Positions 19,136 to 29,640 of a stretch of 61,840 nt of DNA are shown piece by piece. The notes beneath the pieces were generated by a model. That model did no database searches. It was not told the DNA's origin and saw only the letters and a list, made by a program, of their open reading frames with translations. The stretch is from the NCBI GenBank assembly GCA_017997715.1, contig JAGOEM010000003.1, positions 1-61,840 on the forward strand, written 5' to 3'. How positions within the stretch are numbered: position 1 is the first letter of the stretch; every line of letters begins with the position of its first letter. The position numbers and the translations under genes were made by a program. The stretch is from Ottowia sp. (GTDB taxonomy: Bacteria > Pseudomonadota > Gammaproteobacteria > Burkholderiales > Burkholderiaceae_C).

Positions 19136-19408
19136 CTTTTCCTGGCGCCTGTTCAGGCGGTGTGCGGCAAAGCCCTATTATTGATGCAATGGCAAGGTCA
19201 CTGGTGCCAAGTCTGTCACTGTGCGGCGCTTGCTGACCCGTATTCACCCAGATTTTTCCTTGACTCCACTCGAAAACTGCGTTGCCTGGTCGTCGCGCCG
19301 GGTGCGTTCTTCTGCCTGCGCCACTTCGTTTGGCGCAAAGCCGGGCGCCGTTGATCGTGCGCCGTGGCGAACGCGCTGCCCTGGTCTCCAACCCGGGCGG
19401 ACCGTCGC

Positions 19409-21436
19409 ATGAGCTTGCTTGAAAGTGCGGTGGCGGCGGCGTTCAGCGCGGACGGAACGCTGGCTTGCACGGCCGAAGGCTTTCGCGAGCGCGATGGCCA
19501 GACCCGGCTGGCGCTGGCCATCGCACGCACGATGGAGCAGGGGGGCGAACTGGTGGCCGAGGCCGCCACGGGCGTCGGAAAGACCTTCGCTTACCTGGTG
19601 CCCGCGTTGCTGTCGGGTGAACGCGTGCTGCTTTCCACCGCCACCAAGGCCTTGCAGGATCAGCTGTTTGCGCGGGATTTGCCGCAGGTGGCGGCTTCGC
19701 TGGGTGTGCCTGTGCGCATGGCTTTGCTGAAAGGGCGGGCCAGTTACCTGTGCCGCCATCGGCTGGGGTTCGCCGATTCGTCGCTGGGCTCGCACGAAGT
19801 GGCCCAGCGCGTGGCGCTGGCCAAGGTGTCTCAATGGGCGCAGGCCACGCGCACCGGTGATCTGGGGGAAATGCCGGGGCTGGACGAGCGTTCGCCCATC
19901 ATTCCGCTGGTGACGTCCACGCGCGAAAACTGCCTGGGGGCCGAGTGTCCGCAGTTCCGGTCCTGCCACGTCAACCAGGCGCGGCGCGAAGCCCTGGCGG
20001 CCGACGTGGTCGTCATCAACCACCATTTGTTTTTTGCCGACCTGGCGGTGCGGGAGTCCGGCATGGCCGAGTTGCTGCCTTCCGTGCGGGTGGTGGTGTT
20101 TGACGAGGCGCACCAGCTCAATGAGACGGGGGTGCAGTTTCTGGGCAAGCATCTGGCGACCGGGCAGCTGCTGGACTTCGCCCGCGACCTGTTGGCGGCT
20201 GGGCTGCAACAAGCGCGTGGCCTGGCCGACTGGATGGTCTTGGCCGGCAACGTGGAGCGTGCTGCGCGCGATTTGCGCATGGCCGCCGGGCCCGCCAAGA
20301 GCACCTTGCGCTTGCGCTGGACGCATGCGCAACCCGAGGGCGTGGACAGCGCAGCGTGGGCAACCGCGCTGGCCCGCCTGGCCGGCGCGCTGGGCGATGC
20401 CCAATCCGCCCTGGGCGTGGTGGCCGAAAGCGCGCCCGACTTCGTGCGGCTGTGCGAACGTGCGGTCGATCTGGGCGAGCGCGCAAGCCGATTTGCCGCG
20501 CCTGCGGACGATGGCGTGGTGCGCTGGCTGGACGTGGCCGCCGGTCTGCGCCTGATCGAGTCGCCCCTGGACATTGCCGAGACGGTGCAGAACAAACTGT
20601 TGACCGCGCCCGATGCAGAAGGCCGGCGGCGCGCCTGGGTGTTCGTCTCGGCCACGCTGGGTGCCGACGCGCGGCTCAGCTGGTTCACCGGGCCATGCGG
20701 GCTGGCGCAGGCCGAAGTGCTTCAGATTGCCAGCCCGTTCGACTACGCGCGCCAGGCGGCGCTGTATGTGCCAGCTGGCATTGCACGCCCTGCCGATGCG
20801 CAGCACAGTGCCGACGTGGCCGCACTGGCCGGCGACATTGCCGCCCGCCTGGGGGGGCGCACCATGGTGCTGACCACCACGCTGCGGGCGCTGCGCACCA
20901 TTGGCGATGCGCTGTCGGCGCGGTTTGGCCAACGTGCCGGGCCCGAGGTGCTGGTGCAGGGCGCGCTGCCCAAGCGCGTGCTGATGGAGCGATTTCGCGC
21001 CGGTGCCGACGATCGGCTGGGGCGCGGCTGCGTGCTGGTTGGCTCAGCCACCTTCTGGGAAGGTGTCGACATGCCGGGCGACGCCTTGCAGTGCGTGGTG
21101 ATCGACAAGCTGCCGTTTCCGCCGCCGGGTGATCCGCTCGTGGAGGCGCGTTGCCAGCAACTGGAGGCGCAAGGCCGCAGCGCTTTTGCCGACTATTCGG
21201 TGCCCGCAGCGGCGGTCGCGCTCAAGCAGGGGGCAGGGCGTTTGATTCGGCGTGAAACCGACGCAGGTCTGCTGGTGATCTGTGACACGCGCCTGGTCAG
21301 CATGGGTTATGGCCGGCGGCTGCTGGCGGCTTTGCCGCCCATGCCGCGCCTGCGCGATGAGGCCGATCTGGCGCAGATGCTGGAGCGGCTGGCGGGCCAT
21401 CGCCACGATTCAGTGGCGACGGCAAAACTTGAATAA
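19409..21436 (+). CDS. ATP-dependent DNA helicase of the DinG/YoaA (XPD-like) family
   Basis: A 675-residue superfamily 2 helicase. Walker A ATGVGKT (about 53-59) and the DEAH box (232-235) are present. Four cysteines (115, 175, 180, 186) placed between them form the iron-sulfur cluster typical of XPD-like helicases. The C-terminal half has GSATFWEGVDMPGD and QGAGRLIRR, the RecA2 motifs. In E. coli YoaA works with the chi clamp-loader subunit in repair of replication gaps. I chose the ATG at 19409 (MSLLESAVAAAF), matching relatives; an upstream GTG at 19364 keeps the frame. It is convergent with bamD. Confidence 0.9.
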   Translation: MSLLESAVAAAFSADGTLACTAEGFRERDGQTRLALAIARTMEQGGELVAEAATGVGKTFAYLVPALLSGERVLLSTATKALQDQLFARDLPQVAASLGVPVRMALLKGRASYLCRHRLGFADSSLGSHEVAQRVALAKVSQWAQATRTGDLGEMPGLDERSPIIPLVTSTRENCLGAECPQFRSCHVNQARREALAADVVVINHHLFFADLAVRESGMAELLPSVRVVVFDEAHQLNETGVQFLGKHLATGQLLDFARDLLAAGLQQARGLADWMVLAGNVERAARDLRMAAGPAKSTLRLRWTHAQPEGVDSAAWATALARLAGALGDAQSALGVVAESAPDFVRLCERAVDLGERASRFAAPADDGVVRWLDVAAGLRLIESPLDIAETVQNKLLTAPDAEGRRRAWVFVSATLGADARLSWFTGPCGLAQAEVLQIASPFDYARQAALYVPAGIARPADAQHSADVAALAGDIAARLGGRTMVLTTTLRALRTIGDALSARFGQRAGPEVLVQGALPKRVLMERFRAGADDRLGRGCVLVGSATFWEGVDMPGDALQCVVIDKLPFPPPGDPLVEARCQQLEAQGRSAFADYSVPAAAVALKQGAGRLIRRETDAGLLVICDTRLVSMGYGRRLLAALPPMPRLRDEADLAQMLERLAGHRHDSVATAKLE

Positions 21437-21440
21437 AATC

Positions 21441-21490
21441 AGGCTCTAGCGCCCGTCCAGTCTGCGTAAGCAGCTATCAAATAAAGAGCA
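21441..21490 (+). repeat. Dispersed 50-bp element, copy B (between convergent genes)
   Basis: Reads AGGCTCTAGCGCCCG and then GCGTAAGCAGCTATC, exactly 50 bases, in the 72-bp gap between the helicase and bamD stop codons. The two arms can fold, so it may act as a bidirectional terminator. Confidence 0.85.
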
Positions 21491-21508
21491 ATCGGCTGCC
21501 TGCGCAGA

Positions 21509-22312
21509 TCACCAAAGCTGCCACCACGGCTTGGAGCCGGCACGGAAGCCCTTGGCCACGTATTCGCTGTTGGGGTAGTTCGAATCCAGCACGCGCTTGG
21601 CGTCGTCGCGCAACTCGGCCATTTCCAGCTTGTCGTAGGACTGCATCAGGATGTACAGCGCTTCTTCCAGCGCGGGCGCGTCGCGGTAGTCCGTCAGCGC
21701 CTGCTGCGCGCGGTTGATGGCCGCCACGTAGGCGCCCCGCGTGTAGTAGTAGCGCGCGACGTGCACCTCGTACTGCGCCAGCGCATTAACCGTGTAGCGC
21801 ATGCGTGCCCGGGCGTCGGGCGCGTAGCGCGAGTCTGGGAAGCGCGTGACCAGGTCGTTGAACGACTCGAACGCTTCCTTGGCGGCGCGCTGGTCGCGCT
21901 CGGACAGGTCCTGGCGCGACAGGAAGGACAGCAGGCCCAGCTCGTCGTTGAAGTTGATCACGCCCTTCATGTATAGCGCGTAATCAATCGCCGGGCTGGA
22001 CGGGTGCAGGCGCATGAAGCGGTCCAGCGTGGCGATGGCCTCTACCTTCTGGCCATCCTTGAACTGGGCATAGGCCTTGTCCAGCTGTGCCTGTTGGGCC
22101 AGCGGCGTACCGGCGGCGCGGCCTTCCAGCGTTTCGTACAGCGGAATGGCCTTGTCGAAACTGCCGGAATTCAGTTCATCCTTGGCTTCGGCATGGATGC
22201 GGTTGGGGCTCCAGCCGGCCGTTTTGTCGACAGGCTTGGTAGAGCAGGCCGACAGCAGCACGGCCAGCAGTAAAACCCCCGTGCCTGCAGCCGATAATCG
22301 GAGTCGATGCAT
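21509..22312 (-). CDS. bamD: Outer-membrane assembly lipoprotein BamD
   Basis: A 267-residue lipoprotein with signal peptide and lipobox LLSAC (Cys23), followed by a TPR-like helical repeat region (residues about 35-245). It is the essential BAM-complex partner that hands beta-barrel proteins to BamA at the outer membrane. Length and composition match BamD/ComL. GAGG lies about 11 bases before the ATG at 22312. Divergent from rluD with only 14 bases between the two candidate start codons, as is common in betaproteobacteria. BamB is encoded at 33.0 kb in this window. Confidence 0.95.
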   Translation of the reverse strand: MHRLRLSAAGTGVLLLAVLLSACSTKPVDKTAGWSPNRIHAEAKDELNSGSFDKAIPLYETLEGRAAGTPLAQQAQLDKAYAQFKDGQKVEAIATLDRFMRLHPSSPAIDYALYMKGVINFNDELGLLSFLSRQDLSERDQRAAKEAFESFNDLVTRFPDSRYAPDARARMRYTVNALAQYEVHVARYYYTRGAYVAAINRAQQALTDYRDAPALEEALYILMQSYDKLEMAELRDDAKRVLDSNYPNSEYVAKGFRAGSKPWWQLW

Positions 22313-22326
22313 CAGCGGAAATCCTC

Positions 22327-23385
22327 TTGAGTCAAGCTCCCGCCATTATATCGGCCACCCCTTTGCCAGAACCCGACGCCCCCACTGCGCACGATGCCGA
22401 AGACGAGTTCGCCGCGGGCGAGGTAGAGCGGCGCCCCCTGACGGTGCCCGCCCAGTGGCACGGCGAGCGTCTGGACCGGGCGCTGGCCGCCCTGGTGCCC
22501 GAGTTTTCCCGCAGCTACCTCAGCCAGTTGATCGAGGATGGCGCGCTGGAGATCGCCGGTGCGCCCGCCGTCAAGCCTGCTCGCAAGGTCAAGGCGGGCG
22601 AGCAGCTGGTGCTGGAGTTGCGCCCCACACCGATGAGCCAGGCTTTCGTGGCGCAAGACATTCCGCTGAGCGTGGTGTACGAAGACGAGCACCTGGCCGT
22701 CATCCACAAGCCGGCGGGCATGGTGGTTCACCCCGCCGCGGGCAACTGGAGCGGCACGCTGCTCAACGCCTTGCTGGGCCGCGATGCGCGCGCCGCGCTG
22801 CTGCCGCGTGCCGGTATCGTGCACCGGCTGGACAAGGACACCAGTGGCCTGCTGGTGGTGGCGCGCACGCGCGCGGCGATGGACGCGCTGATTGCGGCGA
22901 TTGCCGCGCGCGATGTGCACCGCGAATACCTGGCGCTGGCCCAGCGGGCCTGGGGCGGCCCCGATCACCGCGAAGTCGATGCGGCGATTGGCCGCGACCT
23001 GCGCCAGCGCCTGCGCATGGCCGTGGTCGATCCGCAGCGCCAGCCCGGCAAACCGGCGCAGACCGCCTTCGATCTGCTGCAGAACGCCGAACGCGGTTGC
23101 CTGCTGCGTTGCACCCTGCGCACGGGCCGCACCCACCAGATTCGGGTGCACGCGGCACACATCAACCACCCGCTGGTCGGTGACGTGCTGTATGGCGGTG
23201 CGCCCGCTGCCGGCATGACGCGCCAGGCGCTGCACGCGCGCCGCCTGGCCTTTACCCACCCCATCACCGGCCAGGCGCTGGATCTGCGGGCGCCGCTGCC
23301 CGCCGACATGGTGGCCGCGCTGGGCGAGTGGGGCCTTACAATCCCCGCTGATGACAGTGTGGTTGGCCCAGGCGCCATCGACTGA
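22327..23385 (+). CDS. rluD: 23S rRNA pseudouridine synthase RluD
   Basis: A 352-residue RluA-family pseudouridine synthase that modifies positions 1911, 1915 and 1917 of 23S rRNA helix 69 in E. coli. An S4 RNA-binding domain occupies about residues 46-95 and the catalytic Asp169 lies in HRLDKDTSG. Further conserved parts are HKPAGMVVHP and TGRTHQIRVH. The start used is TTG at 22327; because the bamD -10 lies inside the first codons, translation may begin later, with residues before about 35 poorly conserved. The usual neighbour pgeF is absent and scpB follows. Confidence 0.93.
   Translation: MSQAPAIISATPLPEPDAPTAHDAEDEFAAGEVERRPLTVPAQWHGERLDRALAALVPEFSRSYLSQLIEDGALEIAGAPAVKPARKVKAGEQLVLELRPTPMSQAFVAQDIPLSVVYEDEHLAVIHKPAGMVVHPAAGNWSGTLLNALLGRDARAALLPRAGIVHRLDKDTSGLLVVARTRAAMDALIAAIAARDVHREYLALAQRAWGGPDHREVDAAIGRDLRQRLRMAVVDPQRQPGKPAQTAFDLLQNAERGCLLRCTLRTGRTHQIRVHAAHINHPLVGDVLYGGAPAAGMTRQALHARRLAFTHPITGQALDLRAPLPADMVAALGEWGLTIPADDSVVGPGAID
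22345..22350 (-). promoter_or_regulatory. -10 element of the bamD promoter
   Basis: On the minus strand this is TATAAT, 33 bases before the bamD ATG, giving a leader of about 25 nt that includes the ribosome site. The -35 match is weak. The site lies inside the annotated start of rluD, so the rluD start may be further downstream. Confidence 0.55.
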
Positions 23386-23559
23386 CGGGCGTTGTACGCC
23401 GCAGGCGCGGGTTTTTGCCTGCAGCGGCCTGCGTGGCCGCCCGCCACACTGCCGATTTGCTGACCGCCTTGCGCCGTCTTTGTCGCCATTCCGGGCGTCG
23501 CCAGTGCCCACCGGCGCTTCAGCGGGAAAAAATCCCCGTTGCCATCCGAGTACGCCACC

Positions 23560-24570
23560 GTGAATTCAACGGACGCCAAGCGCATTCTTGAAACCGCGCT
23601 GATCTGCGCCACCCAGCCCCTGCCGGTACGCGACATGCGCGTGCTGTTCGCCGAAGAGGTGGGCACCGACACGCTCAAGTCGCTGCTGGGCGAGCTGCAG
23701 GACGAATGGACGCAGCGCGGGGTCGAGCTGGTGCAGGTCGCCAGCGGCTGGCGCTTTCAAAGCCGCCCGGAGATGCGCGAATTCCTCGATCGCCTGCACC
23801 CCGAAAAGCCGCCCAAATACACCCGCGCCACCATGGAAACGCTGGCCATCATTGCCTACCGCCAGCCGGTGACGCGCGGCGACATGGAAGACATTCGCGG
23901 CGTGACCATCAACTCGCTCCTGCTCAAACAGCTGGAAGACCGGGGCTGGGTCGAGGTGATCGGCCACCGCGAAACCGTGGGCCGGCCCGGCCTGTACGCC
24001 ACCACGCGCCAGTTTCTGGACGATCTGGGGCTGGATTCGCTGGACCAGCTGCCGATGCTGGAGTCGCCCACGGAAGAGGCCACCAGCATGTTCGAAGCCC
24101 TGGCCGCAGGTGCCGAGGGCGAAGCCGCGCCAGAGCAGGCCGCCGAGACTGCCGCCGACCCTGCCCCCGCCGTCGATGCAGACGCGGTACCTGCGGATGC
24201 GCTGGCGGCGGATGCCGATGCGTCCGCCAGTGCTGGTGATGACGATGTCACGCCGCATCTTGACGCTGACGCCGTAGACGGCGATCTGCAGCCCGCCCAT
24301 GAGCCCTTGACCGAAGCGGTCAGCCATACAGTGGCCGAGGACGATCTGCCCAGTGCCGCCCAGGCGGTGGTGCCTGCCGATCTGGCCCAGCCTGCTGTCG
24401 ATGCACCAGCCGATGCCGCTGCCGATGCACCAGCCGAAGCCCTCAATCTGCCGGGCGAGGCAGCAACTGCCCCCGCCTTTCACCCCACCGACCAAGGCGA
24501 CGCGCACCCGCAAGCGCCTTTTACCGATTCGCCTGACGCGTCACCCTCTACCGATCCGAACCAGCCATGA
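23560..24570 (+). CDS. scpB: Segregation and condensation protein B
   Basis: A 336-residue ScpB with the kleisin-binding tandem winged-helix core in the first ~180 residues ([59 protein letters not shown]). It works with ScpA and SMC in chromosome compaction; scpA is not in this window. The C-terminal 150 residues are an acidic Ala/Asp/Pro-rich tail with no fold, as often seen in betaproteobacteria. I chose the GTG at 23560 (first residues MNSTDAKR); a TTG lies 21 bases upstream. The stop overlaps the rluB ATG (ATGA), which couples the two genes. The 174 bases after rluD show no feature. Confidence 0.93.
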   Translation: MNSTDAKRILETALICATQPLPVRDMRVLFAEEVGTDTLKSLLGELQDEWTQRGVELVQVASGWRFQSRPEMREFLDRLHPEKPPKYTRATMETLAIIAYRQPVTRGDMEDIRGVTINSLLLKQLEDRGWVEVIGHRETVGRPGLYATTRQFLDDLGLDSLDQLPMLESPTEEATSMFEALAAGAEGEAAPEQAAETAADPAPAVDADAVPADALAADADASASAGDDDVTPHLDADAVDGDLQPAHEPLTEAVSHTVAEDDLPSAAQAVVPADLAQPAVDAPADAAADAPAEALNLPGEAATAPAFHPTDQGDAHPQAPFTDSPDASPSTDPNQP

Positions 24571-26090
24571 ACACCGACGAGTCCAAAAAGCGCAAGCGCA
24601 GCGCCCCTGACGCAGAATCCCGTGGATCGGATGCTTCTGAAGAAAATACGGCTCCAGCGCCCACCCCATTGGCGCAGGCAGCTATTGAAAACGTAGCAAA
24701 AAAGACAAAAAAAAGCGCAACCCAACCCGCTGCGGCGGACGCAGTTGCGGATGTTGCGGACGTCGCGGGCGCGGCAGAAGCTGCTGGCCAAGCGCAGCCG
24801 CCCGTCGCTGTGCCGCTCGACGCGGCAGATGTGCCGTCGGCGATGGATTCCGACGCGGATGCCGATGCCGACGCGCTGGAAACCCCCGTCGCCTTCGACG
24901 ATCTGGTGTCAGGCCGTTTTGACGACGAGGCGGACGAGGAATCCGACCTGCCGACCAAGCGCGTGCTGGAGCCGCAGCTGGAGCAGCCCAAGCTGCACAA
25001 GGTGCTGGCGCAGTCGGGCCTGGGCTCGCGGCTGGAGATGGAGCGCATGATTCTGGGTGGCCGCATCTCGGTCAACAACCAGCCCGCCCACATCGGCCAG
25101 CGCATCCAGTTTGGCGACAAGGTCAAGATCGACGGCCGCCCGATTACGCTGCGCATTGCGCAGCCACCCGCGCGCGTGCTGGCCTACCACAAGCCGGTGG
25201 GCGAAGTGGTGACGCACGACGATCCGCAGAATCGCCCCACGGTGTTTCGTCGCCTGCCCCGCCTGCAGACGGGTAAGTGGCAGTCGGTCGGCCGGCTCGA
25301 TTTGAATACCGAAGGCCTACTGCTGTTCACCAACTCGGGTGAACTGGCCAACCGCCTGATGCACCCGCGCTTCGGGCTGGAGCGCGAATACGCCGTGCGC
25401 GTGCTGGGCGCGCTGTCGGACGAGGAAAAGCAGCGCCTGCTGGACGGTGTGCAGCTCGAAGACGGCATGGCGCAGTTCAGCTCGATCAAGGAAGAAGGCC
25501 TGGGCGAGGGCGCCAACCAGTGGTACCGCGTCACCATTTCCGAGGGCCGCAACCGCGAGGTGCGCCGCATGGTCGAATCGGTCGGCCACGCGGTCAGCCG
25601 GCTGATCCGCATCCGCTACGGCGCCATGATGCTGCCGCGCGGCCTGCGGCGCGGCATGTGGATGGACCTGCACTTCAAGGACATCGAGGCCTTGGGCGCC
25701 GCATCAGGCACGCCCAACCACGTGATTCGCGGCGGCCAGGACCCGGTGGAGCTGCCCGCCGCGCCCAAGCGTGCGCGCGGTGACCGTGGCCGTGCCAGTG
25801 GCCCCCGGCCCAACATGGCCAACCCCGGTGGTTCGCGCAACGCCGCCGACGCGCCGCGTGCCGCCTATGGCGCCAACCCGAATGCCGTTCGCCGCCGCCC
25901 TGCGGGCGCGGGTGATGGGGCCGAGGATCAAGGCGGGGCGGGCAATGCGCGTCGGCCAACGGGCGGCTACATCGGTGCCGACAGCCTGTCGCGCCAGCGG
26001 CGTTACAAAAGTGCCGGCGGTGGCGGCAAGGGTGGCAAACCCGCGGCCCGTGGGGGTACGGGCGGGGGCGGCGGTGGCAGGCGCGGCTGA
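24567..26090 (+). CDS. rluB: 23S rRNA pseudouridine synthase RluB
   Basis: A 507-residue RsuA-family pseudouridine synthase (23S rRNA position 2605 in E. coli). An S4 domain lies at about residues 141-200 ([21 protein letters not shown]) and catalytic Asp245 in GRLDLNTEG. The protein carries a 135-residue low-complexity N-terminal extension and a Gly/Arg-rich C-terminal tail of about 110 residues (many GG and RR pairs), likely nonspecific RNA contacts. Residues about 28-44 ([13 protein letters not shown]...) are encoded by a copy of the dispersed 50-bp element. Overlaps scpB by four bases. Confidence 0.94.
   Translation: MNTDESKKRKRSAPDAESRGSDASEENTAPAPTPLAQAAIENVAKKTKKSATQPAAADAVADVADVAGAAEAAGQAQPPVAVPLDAADVPSAMDSDADADADALETPVAFDDLVSGRFDDEADEESDLPTKRVLEPQLEQPKLHKVLAQSGLGSRLEMERMILGGRISVNNQPAHIGQRIQFGDKVKIDGRPITLRIAQPPARVLAYHKPVGEVVTHDDPQNRPTVFRRLPRLQTGKWQSVGRLDLNTEGLLLFTNSGELANRLMHPRFGLEREYAVRVLGALSDEEKQRLLDGVQLEDGMAQFSSIKEEGLGEGANQWYRVTISEGRNREVRRMVESVGHAVSRLIRIRYGAMMLPRGLRRGMWMDLHFKDIEALGAASGTPNHVIRGGQDPVELPAAPKRARGDRGRASGPRPNMANPGGSRNAADAPRAAYGANPNAVRRRPAGAGDGAEDQGGAGNARRPTGGYIGADSLSRQRRYKSAGGGGKGGKPAARGGTGGGGGGRRG
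24649..24698 (+). repeat. Dispersed 50-bp element, copy F (inside rluB)
   Basis: Reads CGGCTCCAGCGCCC and then GCGCAGGCAGCTATTG, ending GTAGCA, exactly 50 bases, in the unstructured N-terminal extension of RluB. It is read in the same frame as the other forward intragenic copy (J), giving AQAA. Confidence 0.8.
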
Positions 26091-26179
26091 ATCCAGCGCC
26101 CGGCGGCGCGCGCCGTGTGGGGTGCGCAACCGTAAAAGAGCGTTAGACCAAGCTTTTTTGCAGCGCCACGCCAAGCGGT

Positions 26180-26185
26180 TTGACA
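26180..26185 (+). promoter_or_regulatory. -35-like TTGACA upstream of ndk
   Basis: TTGACA is a perfect -35 hexamer in the 169-bp gap before ndk. The -10 is ambiguous (TAAAAT starts only 11 bases later; CTAGGG lies at 17). The gene before is rluB, so this gap starts a new transcript. Confidence 0.4.
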
Positions 26186-26212
26186 CGCGCGCCGGTTAAA
26201 ATCTAGGGCTTT

Positions 26213-26224
26213 GCCCAATTGGGC
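26213..26224. promoter_or_regulatory. Perfect palindrome in the ndk leader
   Basis: GCCCAATTGGGC is a perfect 12-bp dyad just downstream of the presumed transcription start and 35 bases before the ndk ATG. It could be an operator or a small RNA hairpin. No family is recognised. Confidence 0.4.
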
Positions 26225-26259
26225 GTTGAATTTTTCTCTCCTTTCAGGAACATACCCTC

Positions 26260-26685
26260 ATGGCTACCGAACGCACCCTGTCCATCATCAAGCCCGACGC
26301 CGTTGCCAAGAACGTGATCGGCCAGATCTACGCCCGCTTCGAGGCCGCTGGCCTGAAAGTCGTGGCTGCCCGTCTGCAGCACCTGTCGCGCCGCGAAGCC
26401 GAGCAGTTCTACGCCGTGCACAAAGAGCGCCCTTTCTTCAAGGATCTGGTGGACTTCATGATCTCCGGCCCGGTGATGATCCAGGCGCTGGAAGGTGAAG
26501 GCGCGATCGCCAAGAACCGCGAACTGATGGGCGCCACCGACCCCAAGAAGGCCGATAAAGGCACCATCCGCGCCGATTTCGCCGACAGCATCGATGCCAA
26601 TGCCGTGCACGGCTCTGACGCTCCTGAAACCGCTGCCGTGGAAGTGGCTTTCTTCTTCCCCGGCCTGGCGATCTATTCGCGCTGA
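26260..26685 (+). CDS. ndk: Nucleoside diphosphate kinase
   Basis: A 141-residue NDP kinase that transfers the gamma phosphate of ATP to NDPs through a phosphohistidine. The active-site His117 lies in NAVHGSD; the N-terminal [12 protein letters not shown] and the C-terminal FFFPG are standard. Full length. It starts the ndk-rlmN-pilW-rodZ-ispG run conserved in betaproteobacteria; rlmN follows after 24 bases. Confidence 0.97.
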   Translation: MATERTLSIIKPDAVAKNVIGQIYARFEAAGLKVVAARLQHLSRREAEQFYAVHKERPFFKDLVDFMISGPVMIQALEGEGAIAKNRELMGATDPKKADKGTIRADFADSIDANAVHGSDAPETAAVEVAFFFPGLAIYSR

Positions 26686-26709
26686 CCCACGCGGTCTGGC
26701 CCCGCTGGC

Positions 26710-27924
26710 ATGACGACACTTGTCAACCTGCTCGATTTCGACCTCGACGGGCTGACCTCGTACTGCGAGGGGCTGGGCGAAAAGCGTTTTCGCGCCACGC
26801 AGCTGTTCCGCTGGATCCACCAGCGTGGCGTGGCCGATTTCGGCCAGATGACCGATCTGGCCAAGTCTTTCCGCGACAAGCTGACGGCGCTGGCCGAAGT
26901 GCGGGCGCTGCCCGTCATCACCCAGCACGATTCACGCGACGGCACGATCAAGTGGCTGTTCGACGTGGGTGGTGGCGATGCGGTGGAGGCGGTGTTCATT
27001 CCTGAGTACGGCGACGCCGGGCCGCACGCCGAAGCTGGTGCTGGGCCATCGGTGCTTGACCGTGGCACGCTGTGCGTGTCGTCCCAAGCGGGCTGCGCCG
27101 TGGGATGTCGCTTTTGCTCGACCGGCCACCAGGGCTTTTCGCGCAACCTCAGCACGGCCGAAATCACGGCCCAGCTGTGGTTTGCCGAGCACTACCTGCG
27201 CCAGCGCCTGAACACCTCAGAGCGCGTCATCTCCAACGTCGTGATGATGGGCATGGGCGAGCCGCTGCAGAATTACGACCGCCTGGTGCCGGCCCTGCGC
27301 ACCATGCTGGACGACCACGCCTACGGGCTGTCGCGCAGGCGGGTGACGGTGTCCACCTCGGGGGTGGTGCCCATGATCGAGCGGCTGGCGCGCGACTGCC
27401 CGGTGGCGCTGGCGGTGTCGCTGCACGCGCCTACCGATGCGCTGCGGGAACACCTGGTCCCGCTGAACCGCAAATACCCCATCGATGAACTGCTGCGCAC
27501 CTGCACGGCCTACCTGGCCAGCGCGCCGCGCGATTTCATCACCGTCGAATACTGCATGCTGGACGGCGTCAACGATGCGCCCGAGCACGCCCAGGCGCTG
27601 ATCGACCTGGTGCGCGCGCACGCGCCCAACGGCCTGCGCTGCAAGTTCAACCTGATCCCGTTCAACCCCTTCCCCGCGTCGGGGCTGACGCGCTCGCCCA
27701 TGCCGCGCGTGCTGGCCTTCGGCAAGCTGCTGAACGATGCGGGCATCGTGACCACCGTGCGCAAGACGCGCGGGGACGACATCGACGCTGCTTGCGGGCA
27801 ACTGGCCGGCGACGTACAGGATCGCACGCGCGTGCAGGATCGTGTGGCGCGCCAGCGCACCGTGGTGCTTCAGCGTATGCCAATGTCCGCCAAGAGCGGA
27901 CCCCAGAGAAAGGCTGTGACATGA
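26710..27924 (+). CDS. rlmN: Dual-specificity 23S rRNA/tRNA methyltransferase RlmN
   Basis: A 404-residue radical SAM enzyme making C2-methyladenosine at 23S rRNA A2503 and tRNA A37. The CxxxCxxC cluster motif is Cys129, Cys133 and Cys136 (GCAVGCRFC). The methyl-carrying Cys362 (DAACGQLAG) and the [10 protein letters not shown] motif are present. A small insertion ([15 protein letters not shown], about 101-115) precedes the core. The stop overlaps the next ATG by four bases. Confidence 0.96.
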   Translation: MTTLVNLLDFDLDGLTSYCEGLGEKRFRATQLFRWIHQRGVADFGQMTDLAKSFRDKLTALAEVRALPVITQHDSRDGTIKWLFDVGGGDAVEAVFIPEYGDAGPHAEAGAGPSVLDRGTLCVSSQAGCAVGCRFCSTGHQGFSRNLSTAEITAQLWFAEHYLRQRLNTSERVISNVVMMGMGEPLQNYDRLVPALRTMLDDHAYGLSRRRVTVSTSGVVPMIERLARDCPVALAVSLHAPTDALREHLVPLNRKYPIDELLRTCTAYLASAPRDFITVEYCMLDGVNDAPEHAQALIDLVRAHAPNGLRCKFNLIPFNPFPASGLTRSPMPRVLAFGKLLNDAGIVTTVRKTRGDDIDAACGQLAGDVQDRTRVQDRVARQRTVVLQRMPMSAKSGPQRKAVT

Positions 27925-28748
27925 CCTCTGCGTCAACCCTGAACCCCGCCGCGCGACTGCTGCTGCTGTTGGCCGGATGCGTCGCGCTGATCGGCGCCGT
28001 GGCAGGTTGCGCCACCGGGCCGGGCGGTTTCGGCAGCACGGCGACAGAGCTGCACACCGCGATCGACGACAGTCCGGAACGCGCGCGTGCGCGCACACGC
28101 CTGACACTGGCCACGAGCTACTACGAGAACAACCAGAGCGCCATCGCGCTGGACGAGCTGAAGAAAGTGCTGCAGGTGGACCCCAGCTTTGGCGATGCCT
28201 ACAACCTGGGTGGCCTGATCTACATGAAGCTCAATGAGCCGGCCATGGCCGAATCGCACTTTGCGCGCGCCGTCAGCCTGAACCCGCGCGATGCCAATGC
28301 CATGCACAACCTGGGCTGGCTGCAGTGCCAGCAGGGCCGCTACGCCGAGGCGTCGCAGTCTTTCCAGCGCGCGATTGCCACGCCCTCGTACCAGGGCCGT
28401 GCCCGAACGCTGATGGCGCAAGGCATTTGCCAAAGCCGTGCGGGGGACAATGCCGGCGCCGAGGTCACCTTGATGCATTCCTACGAACTGGATGCAGGTA
28501 ACCCTGTCACCGCCTACAACCTGTCGGCGCTGTTGTACAAGCGGGGCGACTATCCACGCGCCCAGTTCTACATCCGGCGCCTGAACAACGGCGAAATGGC
28601 CAACGCCGAATCCCTGTGGCTGGGCATCAAGGTCGAGCGCAAACTGAACAACCGCCCGGCGATGGAGCAACTGGCGTCGCAGATGCGTCGGCGTTTCTCC
28701 CAGTCGCGCGAATTCCTGGCCTATGAACGGGGGGCGTTCGATGACTGA
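27921..28748 (+). CDS. pilW: Type IV pilus biogenesis lipoprotein PilW (PilF)
   Basis: A 275-residue lipoprotein: signal peptide with lipobox AVAGC (Cys30) and six or so TPR units over residues 45-265 ([19 protein letters not shown]..., [14 protein letters not shown]..., [21 protein letters not shown]...). It is the pilotin that supports outer-membrane PilQ secretin assembly. No other pilus gene is nearby, but this position between rlmN and rodZ is conserved. The frame is open upstream, but that part is out of register with rlmN and lacks support. The stop overlaps the rodZ start by eight bases (ATGACTGA). Confidence 0.9.
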   Translation: MTSASTLNPAARLLLLLAGCVALIGAVAGCATGPGGFGSTATELHTAIDDSPERARARTRLTLATSYYENNQSAIALDELKKVLQVDPSFGDAYNLGGLIYMKLNEPAMAESHFARAVSLNPRDANAMHNLGWLQCQQGRYAEASQSFQRAIATPSYQGRARTLMAQGICQSRAGDNAGAEVTLMHSYELDAGNPVTAYNLSALLYKRGDYPRAQFYIRRLNNGEMANAESLWLGIKVERKLNNRPAMEQLASQMRRRFSQSREFLAYERGAFDD

Positions 28749-29640
28749 GCGCGATTCGTCTTTTGCCAACAGTCAGCTGGCCCCCGATGCGGCCACACCG
28801 CCTGAACCTCCGCCAGCGCCCGTGCCACAAGGCGATTCGGCCGGCGTGATGCTGCGCCGCTTGCGCGAATCCGCCGGGGTCGATGCCGCCCTGGTTGCCA
28901 GTGCCATGAAAGTCTCGCTGCAAAAGCTGGACGCACTGGAGAACAACCGCTTTGACGAGCTGCCCGACCTGACGTTTGCGCGCGGCTTGGCTTCGGCGAT
29001 CTGCCGGGCGTTCGGTGCCGATCCGGCGCCGGTTCTTGAACGCATGCCCCTGGCTGCGCATGGGCTGCGTGCGCAAGGGCAGGTCATCAATCAGCCGTTC
29101 CGCCGCATGGGTGATGGCCCTGCGCCCATGCTGAACAACAGTTTCTCCAAGCCGCTGCTGATCGTGGTGGCGGTGTTGCTGATGGGCGCGGCGGCGTTGT
29201 GGCTGCTGCCCACGTTGCCGATCCAGCTGTCGTCCCCGTCCACCGAATCCACTGCCGAAGACGCCGACGTGCGCGATGCGCCCGTGCCCGCGGTAGAGCC
29301 CGCGCCGCCAGCCGAGATGCCGGCCGGTGCCGCATCGGCCGAGCAGACGGTGCCTGCGCCCCAGGCCGCTGCGTCGGGCGCTGAAAGCGCTGCGCCAGCG
29401 GGGTCGGAACTGGTCACCTTTGTCGCCACGGCCGAGACCTGGCTGACCGTGCGCGATGCGCAAGGCAAGCAATTGTTCAACCGCACGCTGGCGAGTGGCG
29501 AGACGGTGAAGCTGGGTGGCGAGGTGCCATTGGCTGTCACCGTGGGCCGAAAGGATGCGGTGACCGTGACGGTGCGTGGCGCGCCGTTCGACATCAAGTC
29601 GCTCAGCAAGACCTCGGTTGCACGTTTTGAGGTGAAGTGA
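28741..29640 (+). CDS. rodZ: Cytoskeletal shape protein RodZ
   Basis: A 299-residue bitopic protein. A cytoplasmic helix-turn-helix domain (about residues 35-105; [23 protein letters not shown]) binds MreB. A transmembrane segment follows at about 138-158, then an Ala/Pro-rich periplasmic stretch, and a C-terminal DUF4115 beta domain (about 220-299; [20 protein letters not shown]). It maintains rod shape with MreBCD/PBP2. I set the start at the ATG at 28741 inside the pilW end; GTG/ATG options six codons earlier are less likely. Confidence 0.93.
   Translation: MTERDSSFANSQLAPDAATPPEPPPAPVPQGDSAGVMLRRLRESAGVDAALVASAMKVSLQKLDALENNRFDELPDLTFARGLASAICRAFGADPAPVLERMPLAAHGLRAQGQVINQPFRRMGDGPAPMLNNSFSKPLLIVVAVLLMGAAALWLLPTLPIQLSSPSTESTAEDADVRDAPVPAVEPAPPAEMPAGAASAEQTVPAPQAAASGAESAAPAGSELVTFVATAETWLTVRDAQGKQLFNRTLASGETVKLGGEVPLAVTVGRKDAVTVTVRGAPFDIKSLSKTSVARFEVK

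Noticed and set aside
19244..20932. A 562-codon minus-strand frame opposite the helicase
   Set aside because: Same antisense artefact; the plus-strand helicase has all motifs.
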